DNA of 19,451 nt from Pseudorhodobacter antarcticus. Its GTDB lineage: Bacteria > Pseudomonadota > Alphaproteobacteria > Rhodobacterales > Rhodobacteraceae. Under the pieces are notes generated by a model, which worked only from the letters and a program-made list of their open reading frames with translations, did no database searches and was not told the origin of the DNA. The stretch spans positions 1 through 19,451 of the forward strand of contig CAMDHB010000022.1 of assembly GCA_945897655.1 (NCBI GenBank), given 5' to 3'. Position numbers and translations under genes: made by a program. Shown here one piece after another: positions 1 through 7,020 of the stretch (positions within the stretch are counted from its first letter, which is position 1; the number at the start of each line of letters is the position of its first letter).

Positions 1-480
1 GGCCACTTCCCCACCCTCGACGCCGCCGTAACCGCCCTTCACCCCAGCGCCACCCGCCAGAAACGCGCGCGTCTGAGGGCCTGCGCAAGCGTGGTCGAAG
101 AGCTGGACGGCCTCCTCACCACGCCCGAGCTGATGCTGGAACTCCACATCCTCCGCCTCGCCGCCGCCCTGCGCGGCGGCTTCACCGAGCTGATTGTGCA
201 GGTTCTAAGGGAGGTTCACGGCCAATCCTTCGCCACCCAATGGTCCGCCCTCCTGCCCACGATATCCGAGGCTGAAAAGGGCGAAGACGACACCCCCGCC
301 ACAGCCACCTCCCCCTCCCGCCCGCGCCGGATGTTGCACCTGAAACAGGGCCTGACGATTCGGCGCGAGGAAACGCCGCAGGGCTACCTCCTGCGGTTCT
401 CAGGGCCGGAGGCGCGGCGGAAAGGGCTGATGGATGACGTGATGGATCAGGTGGAACGGTGGTTCCAGCCGCAAGGCTAG
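1..480 (+). CDS. C-terminal part of a ParB-like protein (5' end outside window)
   Basis: The reading frame is open from the first base to a TAG stop at 478-480, giving the last 159 residues of a protein that starts upstream. From memory, the layout fits the plasmid-type ParB/RepB-like DNA-binding proteins of Rhodobacteraceae. A basic helical stretch (SATRQKRARLRACASVV, about residues 17-33) leads into a helical segment (LDGLLTTPE onward), then an acidic/proline linker at about residues 95-110. A small C-terminal domain follows, with a KQGLTIRREE strand and a final helix ending VERWFQ. The N-terminal ParB nuclease-like domain that would settle the family is not in the window. No partner ParA is visible. 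The 3' 368 bp recur as a diverged copy at 1976-2337. It could instead be another helix-turn-helix protein of plasmid or island origin. Confidence 0.5.
   Translation, partial: GHFPTLDAAVTALHPSATRQKRARLRACASVVEELDGLLTTPELMLELHILRLAAALRGGFTELIVQVLREVHGQSFATQWSALLPTISEAEKGEDDTPATATSPSRPRRMLHLKQGLTIRREETPQGYLLRFSGPEARRKGLMDDVMDQVERWFQPQG
103..470 (+). repeat. Long direct repeat, copy 1 (3' end of ParB-like gene)
   Basis: This segment is repeated at 1976-2337 in the same orientation. By hand I count about 41 mismatches over 362 aligned bases (about 89% identity) plus one in-frame 6-bp difference. The match starts abruptly at CTGGAC and ends at CAGCC just before the stop codon. Confidence 0.9.
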
Positions 481-963
481 GGTTGCGACCGTCAACTGCC
501 TTGATGGCAGCTTGCTTGGCTTCTTGGCCGGTTTGTCTTGGCGCTCCATCACCTTGATCGGCTCTTCGGCTGGCAAACTCTCAGGCGGCCCTGACCCCGT
601 TTCGACCATTGTCTTGCAAAGCCTGACGACTGGATCCTTGATCTTTCGCATGACGTTGGTCTTGGCCCTTATCTGTTCAGTTCGGGTCGCTTCAGCTGCA
701 AGGTTCATCGGGAATTCCTTTGCAGACAGTTCTGGTGCGCCCATCCGGTCGAACGGCACCTCCTGGTCCTCGACCCCTTTCAGCGCCTTCATATCCTGAA
801 CAGACATTCCAAAAAGACCAATACTCCGGCCATCATGGAAAAGGGCCCGACGCTGGTTGGCAACGTCTGAACTGCCGGAGCGCCCGCAAATCAGCCATGG
901 CTCTGACGCACGTCTTGCTGAACGTATCTGTGTGTTCGGCCCCTGAATATCTTCTGCGTTCAC
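400..963 (-). pseudogene. Remnant of a DinD-like (damage-inducible protein D) gene
   Basis: An open frame of 187 codons starts only with a GTG at 961-963 that has no clear ribosome binding site. Residues about 34-142 (roughly 538-864) resemble, from memory, the C-terminal half of DinD/BRO-type proteins. The order of landmarks is a LFHDGRSIGLFGMS segment, a KGVEDQ stretch, FDRMGAPELSAKEF, TRTEQIRAK, then KTMVETGSGPPESLPAEEPIK and a lysine-rich tail. DinD proteins are about 280 residues long, with an N-terminal BRO/antirepressor-like domain; that half is missing, so the gene appears truncated toward the carbonic anhydrase gene. The last 26 or so codons lie antisense inside the ParB-like gene and are probably not original. 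DinD is SOS-induced in E. coli; no LexA box is apparent here. The fragment is probably not functional. Confidence 0.5.
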
Positions 964-1044
964 GAAGGTGCTTTTGCTCTTTTGACTAGCTCAGGAAGCT
1001 ATGCACCCGTCCGCCGTGGAACAACTCAATTGGGAGCAAGTAGA

Positions 1045-1794
1045 ATGTGTGAAGAATGTCCGAAAGTCGAACCGACCCTGCTTGGCCGGAGGCAGATGCT
1101 TGGTTTTGCATCTTTCTTGGTCGGCGGTGCAGCGCTTGGCCTGTCGTCCGGTCGCGCTCTGGCTGATGAATGTGCACCTTTCCTGGAAGAAGCGCAGTCT
1201 GCTGCCACATCGGATCAGGCAATACAGATGCTTGTCGATGGAAATGCCCGCTTCTTTGCTGGTGCATCCTTGCATTGCGACCTCTTGGGTGAAGTGAAGG
1301 CCACCGCAGAAAAACAAACACCTTTTGCTTGCGTTCTGGCCTGTATCGACTCGCGTTCCGCGCCTGAACTTGTCTTCGATCAGCAAGTTGGCGATATTTT
1401 CGTGGCTCGGGTGGCGGGCAACGTACCTACGGCAGAGATTTTGGGTAGCTTTGAGTATGCAACCAAGGTCGCCGGTGCCAAAGCAATCGTCGTGCTGGGC
1501 CACAATCATTGTGGCGCTGTGAAAGGCGCTGTGGACAAGGCAGATGTAGGGGCAAACCTGACGACCCTGCTCAACGAGATCGAACCTGCCGTCGTGGCTA
1601 CCCCTCTGGAAGGGGAACGTTCATCGAAGAACCATCACTTCGTCGAGGCCGTGGCTGAAACAAACGTGCGGCTTGCCGTCGCTGCAATGACCGAGAAGAG
1701 TGCGGTCCTCAAGGAACTGGTTGATGCCGGGGCAGTCAAGGTTGTCGGTGCCCTTTATGACATCGAAACCGGGAAAGTGACCTTCCTGTCATAA
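1045..1794 (+). CDS. Beta-class carbonic anhydrase with Tat signal peptide
   Basis: This 249-residue enzyme should interconvert CO2 and bicarbonate with a zinc ion. The zinc-binding motifs of beta-class enzymes are present: CIDSR (Cys100, Asp102, Arg104) and GHNHCG (His153, Cys156). The N-terminus carries twin arginines (Arg15-Arg16, in GRRQML), a hydrophobic stretch and an ALA cleavage site near residue 40, so a folded, zinc-loaded enzyme is probably exported by Tat to the periplasm. The ATG at 1045 is chosen because GGGAG at 1032-1036 sits at good spacing and because it places the twin arginines near the N-terminus; an in-frame start at 982 would add 21 residues. The gene stands alone between gene remnants, is nearer 55% GC in a sampled stretch, and is followed by a perfect hairpin. 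It was probably acquired with the island. Confidence 0.93.
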   Translation: MCEECPKVEPTLLGRRQMLGFASFLVGGAALGLSSGRALADECAPFLEEAQSAATSDQAIQMLVDGNARFFAGASLHCDLLGEVKATAEKQTPFACVLACIDSRSAPELVFDQQVGDIFVARVAGNVPTAEILGSFEYATKVAGAKAIVVLGHNHCGAVKGAVDKADVGANLTTLLNEIEPAVVATPLEGERSSKNHHFVEAVAETNVRLAVAAMTEKSAVLKELVDAGAVKVVGALYDIETGKVTFLS

Positions 1795-1802
1795 GCTTCA
1801 AT

Positions 1803-1827
1803 CGGCCCGGACCACCAGTCCGGGCCG
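1803..1827 (+). terminator. Perfect 10-bp hairpin after the carbonic anhydrase gene
   Basis: CGGCCCGGAC (1803-1812) pairs perfectly with GTCCGGGCCG (1818-1827) across a 5-base loop, beginning 9 bases after the TAA stop. There is no run of T after it, so it is not a textbook intrinsic terminator. Position and stability still suggest transcript end formation or 3' protection. Confidence 0.6.
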
Positions 1828-1875
1828 CCGACCTTGTAGCGGTTGGCTGTCAAAGTTGACGTCAGGCAAGACCGG

Positions 1876-1918
1876 GGCACGTTGAGCGGTACCTCCTCAA
1901 CGAAGCGAGAGCCGTGCC
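1876..1918. repeat. Compound inverted repeat in intergenic DNA
   Basis: CGTTGAG (1880-1886) and CTCAACG (1896-1902) form a 7-bp stem over a 9-base loop. Outside them, GGCACG (1876-1881) and CGTGCC (1913-1918) are also complementary, with the outer left arm overlapping the inner one by two bases. The function is unknown; it could be an operator, a hairpin, or a remnant of a mobile-element end. Confidence 0.45.
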
Positions 1919-1950
1919 ATTCGGAACCTGCGGTCAAGTCATCGTGGCAA

Positions 1951-1976
1951 GCACGGAGTGCGCATTCATCGCACAC
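1951..1976. repeat. 26-bp imperfect direct repeat, left copy
   Basis: This matches 4114-4139 at 20 of 26 positions, including an exact 12-mer GTGCGCATTCAT at 1958-1969. Both copies begin GCAC-NNN-GTGC, a tiny inverted repeat. The right end of this copy coincides with the first base of homology in the truncated ParB-like copy. It may be the edge of an inserted cassette. Confidence 0.4.
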
Positions 1977-2353
1977 TGGACAGCCTCCTCACCACGCCCG
2001 AGGTTATGCTGGAACGGCACATCCTCCGCCTCGCCGCCGCCCCGCGCGGCGGCTTCACCGACCTGATTGTGCCGGTGTTGAAACAGGTTCACGGCCAATC
2101 CTTCGCCTCCCAATGGCCCGCCCTCCTGCCCACCCTGATCGAGGCCGAACGCGGCGAAGAAGAAACCCCCGCCACCTCCCCCTCCCGCCCCCGCCGGATG
2201 CTGCACCTTAAGCAGGGCTTGACGATCCGGCGCGAGGAGACGCCGCAGGGCTATCTGCTGCGGTTCTCCGGGCCCGAGGCGCGGCGGAAGGGGCTGATGG
2301 ATGACGTGATGGATCAGGTGGAGCGGTGGTTTCAGCCAAACGGTAGTCAATGA
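1976..2353 (+). pseudogene. Truncated second copy of the ParB-like gene (3' end only)
   Basis: Bases 1976-2337 repeat 103-470, the 3' end of the ParB-like gene at the window start; the reading frame continues to a TGA at 2351-2353. The homology starts at CTGGAC (1976), so the DNA-binding part is gone; an open frame can only begin at a GTG at 1958 inside unrelated sequence. The last 47 or so codons before the end are identical in protein although about 14 bases differ, and the one gap is a clean 6 bp. This pattern means the two copies diverged as working genes before this one was cut, so it is the stump of a paralog rather than a fresh duplication. A product, if made, would be a lone C-terminal domain. 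Confidence 0.8.
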
Positions 2354-2482
2354 GTAGACGCCACAGATTCTCCAATAGTTTCTTGCGGGCAGTCTGGGAA
2401 ACACTTGACTTCCGATTTGAGGTGTCCCAAGCCATGTAGGGTAACTGAATAGGTATTCCTTCCTACCTGCAGTAGTGCTTTT

Positions 2483-2486
2483 GGAG
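2483..2486 (+). promoter_or_regulatory. Ribosome binding site for the 533-residue protein
   Basis: GGAG lies 7 bases before the ATG at 2494, which supports this start. I could not pick out a convincing promoter in the 140 bases between the ParB-like stump and this gene. Confidence 0.6.
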
Positions 2487-2493
2487 ATCATAA

Positions 2494-4095
2494 ATGTTGG
2501 TCTATGCTAATAGCTTTAATCTTAGTGGCACCGGTACTGTTGATGCAGTAATTGAGCAGGTATGTATCTGGATAAGTAAAAAATACAGTTCGCGAGTTGA
2601 CGCAGGAAAGATCGCGATTGGCGTAAGAGAGCTTCGGTTTTCAGAAGGTGCGACATTGTCGTCTAGATCAACGGTAGATGACGACTCTAGTCGGGTGTAC
2701 CCGTTCTACTTTTGTGCGCGATTAACGCATGGCCAGGATGGTGTGCCGGGTAGACGGTGGATCACCGAAGTTGGCTTGCGACAAGATCAACAGGAAGCAG
2801 ACATCCACTGCAGCGTGCTCACTAAGACAGAGGAAATCAGCACACAAGTTAACTCTCCGATTCAGGCAACTCGCCCAACAATTGTGCGTGACCTTTTTTT
2901 AAACTGCAAGCCAAGCCAAGATGCAATTGGCATCGCTATCAAGACGCTTGACGAGGAAAGCGCCACCGCGTTCGGCTATGAGATCGATCGGTTTAATCGT
3001 CGCCACCCAATTGTCCTTGTAAGTGCAGACAAAGATGGTCGATACTCCGTCGACTCAAATAGATTGAGCTCACTTTTGGTCGGTTTGGCTCAGGTTGTCA
3101 AAATTGCTACAACCGCTGATACTTTCCTAATCGAAAAGATCCTCGGTCGTCGTAATTCAGCTTTTGGTGGAGCAATCAATATCATTTTCCCGGCGAGAGG
3201 CCGATCTGGCGAGCGCGTAGTATTGTCAAAGATATACAGACCCGAATCCATCTTGGAAGCCATTGAAAGCGGTATAAATTTTGAGACTGAAATTCTAAGT
3301 GCGATCACCCATCAGACCAATTTGCCGCACTCTTGGAAGCACATTTCTCTCGATACGGTTGCTGAGGAGTTGCTTCGAATTCGACTTCGTGAAGCTTCCT
3401 CGAAAGTCAACGATGGTGCAGATTTGGCCATTTACGACGAGTTATTGCATGAAGCCGCCGATCAGATTGCAAAGAAGGGCCAAACTATTGATTCCTTGCA
3501 GCAGGATGTCGAAGATTTGAATATGCAATTGGGTCAAGCAAATCTTCAATTTTCGGACCTTCAATCAGCATTTTCTGAGGCTGCACGCTACAAAGTGACC
3601 ACTCCGAGTGTTGACGGTGAAATCTCTAAGCTTCGTCGCCAAGTTTCAGACTTTTTGCGTTGCGAGGACTCGGTTGAGCGCAGTTTGGAAATGGTGAGCA
3701 CACTGTATTCTGATCGAATTGTTGTACTACCTAGCGCTAGATCTTCGGCACAGGCTTCGGACAAGGGCGGATTCAAGTATCCAAAGAAGGCGCAGGACAT
3801 TCTCTTGAAGCTTGTCGGTGAGTATTGGGAATCTTTGGTTGTTGGCGACTCAGATCAGAAAGCGAGGCAAATATTTGGAAACAAGAATTTTGCGGCCCGC
3901 GAGAGTGATACCTTGTCCAATGACGGCAAGAAGAGGCGGACCTTTACCTATCAGGAAAGGGAAGTTTTGATGGAACGACACATAAAGATCGGCGTTGCTG
4001 ATAATCTGGCAGACACCTTTAGAGTTCACTTCGAATGGTTTCCATTGGAACGGTTGATCGTCGTGGGCCATTGCGGTGGTCATCTAGATTTCTGA
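2494..4095 (+). CDS. Unknown 533-residue protein; possible defence or toxin-like protein
   Basis: I do not recognise the family with certainty. An N-terminal region (about 1-130) begins MLVYANSFNL. A second region (about 170-250) has the pattern PIVLVS, VDSNRLSSLLVGLAQV, then FGGAINIIFP. Residues about 310-365 are heptad-like and probably a coiled coil. A C-terminal domain (about 430-533) ends with RRTFTYQ, LMERH, TFRVHFEW and GHCGGHL. From memory, this kind of ending (a basic, aromatic beta segment closing with GH.G.HL) occurs on proteins of mobile islands and loosely resembles small RelE-like folds; that is inference. No signal peptide or membrane segment is seen. Sampled GC is near 40-45%, against about 60-70% in neighbours, so the gene is clearly foreign. 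It stands alone beside gene remnants and is flanked by a 26-bp direct repeat. A phage-defence or growth-control role is possible but unproven. Confidence 0.75.
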   Translation: MLVYANSFNLSGTGTVDAVIEQVCIWISKKYSSRVDAGKIAIGVRELRFSEGATLSSRSTVDDDSSRVYPFYFCARLTHGQDGVPGRRWITEVGLRQDQQEADIHCSVLTKTEEISTQVNSPIQATRPTIVRDLFLNCKPSQDAIGIAIKTLDEESATAFGYEIDRFNRRHPIVLVSADKDGRYSVDSNRLSSLLVGLAQVVKIATTADTFLIEKILGRRNSAFGGAINIIFPARGRSGERVVLSKIYRPESILEAIESGINFETEILSAITHQTNLPHSWKHISLDTVAEELLRIRLREASSKVNDGADLAIYDELLHEAADQIAKKGQTIDSLQQDVEDLNMQLGQANLQFSDLQSAFSEAARYKVTTPSVDGEISKLRRQVSDFLRCEDSVERSLEMVSTLYSDRIVVLPSARSSAQASDKGGFKYPKKAQDILLKLVGEYWESLVVGDSDQKARQIFGNKNFAARESDTLSNDGKKRRTFTYQEREVLMERHIKIGVADNLADTFRVHFEWFPLERLIVVGHCGGHLDF

Positions 4096-4113
4096 TTGCT
4101 GTGAGTGTATCAG

Positions 4114-4139
4114 GCACATTGTGCGCATTCATTACCCAC
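4114..4139. repeat. 26-bp imperfect direct repeat, right copy
   Basis: This is the partner of 1951-1976 (20 of 26 positions; exact 12-mer at 4121-4132). It starts 18 bases after the stop of the low-GC gene. Together the copies enclose the ParB-like stump and the 533-residue gene. Confidence 0.4.
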
Positions 4140-4197
4140 CACCCCACCCAAAACCTTTCCACCCGGTTAACAGAAAATCACAACCCATTGAACTAAA

Positions 4198-4229
4198 ACA
4201 CTTTTCCAAAGTGTCCATATGTGGACGCT
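4198..4229. repeat. Two adjacent short inverted repeats between island and mutS
   Basis: ACACTTT (4198-4204) and AAAGTGT (4208-4214) form a 7-bp stem. Overlapping it, AGTGTCCA (4210-4217) pairs with TGGACGCT (4222-4229) with one G-T pair over a 4-base loop. The two stems share bases and so would be alternatives. The role is unknown: an operator, or 3' structure for the convergent genes. Confidence 0.45.
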
Positions 4230-4279
4230 CCCCTCAAACCACCAAAAACCCCTCGTCCCCCTACAAAGACAACCCCGGA

Positions 4280-4298
4280 CAGCCCCGACTGCGGGCTG
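4280..4298 (-). terminator. Weak hairpin downstream of mutS
   Basis: CAGCCC (4280-4285) and GGGCTG (4293-4298) make a 6-bp stem over 7 bases, some 34 bases past the mutS stop on the minus strand. T-rich stretches occur further downstream on that strand, but none is adjacent to the stem. It is only a candidate. Confidence 0.3.
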
Positions 4299-4331
4299 GC
4301 AGGCTCCCCATCCTGAAGGGGTAGCTCCGGC

Positions 4332-6968
4332 TCACTTGAGCAATTCTTTCAACTCATACAGCAAGGTCAGCGCCTCTTTCGGGGTCAGCTCGTCCGGGGC
4401 GATGGCACGCAAGCGATCCTCGACCTGCGAGGCACGGGGGGCGGGTTTGGGCGGCTCCGGCGGGGCGGCGCGGAACAGCGGCAGGTCGTCGATCAAGGGC
4501 CGCTGCCCGGCGGCCTGCCTCTCCCCAGCCTCCAACACCTTCAGCACCGCCTTGGCCCGCTCGATCACCGAAGCGGGCAGGCCAGCCAACCGGGCGACCT
4601 GCACGCCATAGGAGCGGTCGGCAGCACCCTTGCGGACCTGATGCAGGAAGATGACATCGCCCTCCCATTCCTTGACCGTCACGGTGGCGTTTTGCAGGCC
4701 GGGCAGTTTGGCGGCCAGCGCGGTCATCTCATGGTAATGCGTGGCGAACAGGCCCCTGCAGCGATTGGTGGCATGCAGATGCTCCAACGTGGCCCAAGCG
4801 ATGGAAAGGCCGTCATAGGTTGCGGTGCCGCGGCCGATTTCATCGAGGATGACCAAGGCGCGGTCATCGGCCTGATTGAGGATGGCGGCGGTTTCGACCA
4901 TTTCGACCATGAAGGTGGAGCGGCCACGGGCAAGGTCATCGGCGGCCCCTACCCGGCTGAACAACTGGCTGACAAGGCCGACGCGGGCCGAGGTTGCGGG
5001 GACAAAGCTGCCCATCTGGGCCAACAGGGCGATCAGGGCGTTCTGGCGCAGGAAGGTGGATTTGCCGGCCATGTTCGGGCCGGTGACCAGCCAGATGGCA
5101 GGGTTGGTGCCGGTGGACAGTTGGCAATCATTCGCGACAAAGGCCCCGCCGCCCTGACGACGAAGCGCCTTTTCCACGACCGGGTGGCGGCCCCCCACGA
5201 CATCAAAGGCGCGGCTGTCGTCAACGGTGGGTTCAACCCAAGCCTCTTGCACGGCAAGGTCAGAGAGGGCGGTGGACAGGTCCAGTTCCGCCAAGGCGCG
5301 GGCGGCGGCGGCGATGGGGCCGGATTGATCGAGGACGGCTTGGCGCAGGGTTTCGAAGTGCTGTTTTTCCAGTTCGAGCGCGTGGTTTGCAGCATTCAGG
5401 ATCTGGGTTTCAAGGGCGCTGAGTTCGACGGTCGTGAAGCGCACCTGATTGGCGGTGGTTTGGCGGTGGATGAAGCGTTCGTTCAGCGGCGGGGCCAGCA
5501 TGCGGGCGGCGTGGGTGTCGGTGGTTTCGATGAAATAGCCCAGGACATTGTTATGCTTGATCTTCAGGCTGGGGATGCCGGTGATCTGGATAAACTCGGC
5601 CTGCATGCCGGCGATGACGACGCGGCCATCGTCGCGCAGCTGCCGGGTCTGGTCGAGGTCGGGGTCGTGGCCCTTGGTGATAAAGCCGCCGTCGCGGGCG
5701 AGGAGCGGGGGTTCAGGGATCAGGGCGGCGGTCAGCAGGGTGACAAGGTCGTCATGGCCCTGAAGGGCGGCACCGGCGGAGATGAGGGCGGCGGGGCCGG
5801 TGTCAAGCGTGGTGGAGAGGGCGAGGGCCTGTTCCAGACCGCTGCGGATGGCGGCCAGGTCGCGGGGGCCGCCACGGTCGAGGGCAAGGCGAGACAGGGC
5901 GCGGTCGATGTCGGGGACCTGGCGCAGCGCCTCACGCAATGCCTCGCGTTGGGTGGGGGATTGGGTCAGGTGGCGCAGGACGGCAAGGCGGGAGTGGATC
6001 AGGGACAGGTCTTGGGACGGGCTGGAGAGGCGGCGTTCCAGCAGGCGCGCGCCGCCTGCGGTGACGGTGCGGTCAATCGCGGCCAGAAGGGAGCCTTCCT
6101 TGCCGCCGGACAGGCTTTGCGTGATTTCAAGGTTGCGGCGGGTGGCGGCGTCGATCTGCATGGCACCGCCCGGAACCTCACGCTGGGGCGGTTGCAGGAG
6201 GGGGAGTTTGCCGCGTTGGGTGAGGTCGAGGTAGTCAACCAGCGCGCCCATTGCGGCCACCTCGGCCCGGGTGAAGGTGCCAAAGGCATCGAGCGCGCCG
6301 ACGGCGTAGAGGGTGCAGAGGCGTTTTTCGGCGCTGCTACTGTCAAAGCTGCCACGGGACAGTTCGGTGACCGAGGCGCTGGAGTCCTGGAGGATGTCGG
6401 ACAGGGGTTGGGCCAGGGTTTCGGCCAGAAGGATTTCGCGGGGGCCAAGGCGAGCCAAATCGGGGCCAAGGCGCATGCGACTGCAGGGCATGGCGCGCAG
6501 TTCGCCGGTCGAGATATCGGCCCAGGCGAGGGCGGCTTCATCGCGCACCTCGGCAAAGGCGGCGAGGTAGTTGTTGTGGCGGGGTTCCAGCAGCGAATCT
6601 TCGGTCAGGGTGCCGGGGGTGACAAGGCGGACGACATCGCGGCGGACGACGGATTTATAGCCGCGCTTTTTCGCCTCGGCCGGGTCCTCGATCTGTTCGG
6701 CGATGGCGACGCGGAAGCCTTTGCGGATCAGGGTGAGAAGATAGCCTTCGGCGGCGTGGACGGGCACGCCGCACATTGGAATGGGGTCGCCATTGTGGGT
6801 GCCGCGTTTGGTGAGCGCGATGTCGAGCGCCTGCGATGCGGCGACGGCATCGTCAAAGAACATCTCGAAAAAATCGCCCATGCGGTAGAACAGGATCGCG
6901 CCCCGGTAGCGCGCCTTGATCTCAAGGTATTGGGCCATCATCGGCGTTGTGGCGGTGTCGGTAGTCAC
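4332..6968 (-). CDS. mutS: DNA mismatch repair protein MutS
   Basis: MutS recognises mispaired or looped bases and recruits MutL. The protein is complete at about 878 residues. The mismatch-reading Phe-x-Glu is in GDFFEMF (about Phe33-Glu35). The ATPase Walker A TGPNMAGKST is at about 629-638 and Walker B VILDEIGRG has its Asp-Glu at 709-710, followed by ATYDGLSIAWA and the FATHYHEM segment; the C-terminal helix LTPKEALTLLYELKELL matches the family. The start is uncertain: GTG at 6968 has GGGGG just upstream and is preferred. A TTG at 6980 would add four residues, and ATG codons at 6941 and 6938 would shorten the protein but lack a binding site. It is divergent from the glycosyltransferase gene, leaving only about 50 bases for both promoters. 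It marks the return to normal GC-rich core sequence. Confidence 0.97.
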   Translation of the reverse strand: MTTDTATTPMMAQYLEIKARYRGAILFYRMGDFFEMFFDDAVAASQALDIALTKRGTHNGDPIPMCGVPVHAAEGYLLTLIRKGFRVAIAEQIEDPAEAKKRGYKSVVRRDVVRLVTPGTLTEDSLLEPRHNNYLAAFAEVRDEAALAWADISTGELRAMPCSRMRLGPDLARLGPREILLAETLAQPLSDILQDSSASVTELSRGSFDSSSAEKRLCTLYAVGALDAFGTFTRAEVAAMGALVDYLDLTQRGKLPLLQPPQREVPGGAMQIDAATRRNLEITQSLSGGKEGSLLAAIDRTVTAGGARLLERRLSSPSQDLSLIHSRLAVLRHLTQSPTQREALREALRQVPDIDRALSRLALDRGGPRDLAAIRSGLEQALALSTTLDTGPAALISAGAALQGHDDLVTLLTAALIPEPPLLARDGGFITKGHDPDLDQTRQLRDDGRVVIAGMQAEFIQITGIPSLKIKHNNVLGYFIETTDTHAARMLAPPLNERFIHRQTTANQVRFTTVELSALETQILNAANHALELEKQHFETLRQAVLDQSGPIAAAARALAELDLSTALSDLAVQEAWVEPTVDDSRAFDVVGGRHPVVEKALRRQGGGAFVANDCQLSTGTNPAIWLVTGPNMAGKSTFLRQNALIALLAQMGSFVPATSARVGLVSQLFSRVGAADDLARGRSTFMVEMVETAAILNQADDRALVILDEIGRGTATYDGLSIAWATLEHLHATNRCRGLFATHYHEMTALAAKLPGLQNATVTVKEWEGDVIFLHQVRKGAADRSYGVQVARLAGLPASVIERAKAVLKVLEAGERQAAGQRPLIDDLPLFRAAPPEPPKPAPRASQVEDRLRAIAPDELTPKEALTLLYELKELLK

Positions 6969-7020
6969 CAAAGCCCCCAAGTGTCAGGTACCGTGTCACA
7001 AAAGCATCTTGCCGCCCGCA

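Noticed and set aside
1755..1976. A 73-codon minus-strand frame with several Cys and Trp residues after the carbonic anhydrase gene
   Set aside because: It overlaps the carbonic anhydrase 3' end and the hairpin, has no ribosome site, and shows no recognisable domain.
6969..7020. Promoters for mutS and the glycosyltransferase in the short divergent gap
   Set aside because: I found GGTACC and repeated GTGTCA but no -35/-10 pair at acceptable spacing on either strand, so no promoter was called.
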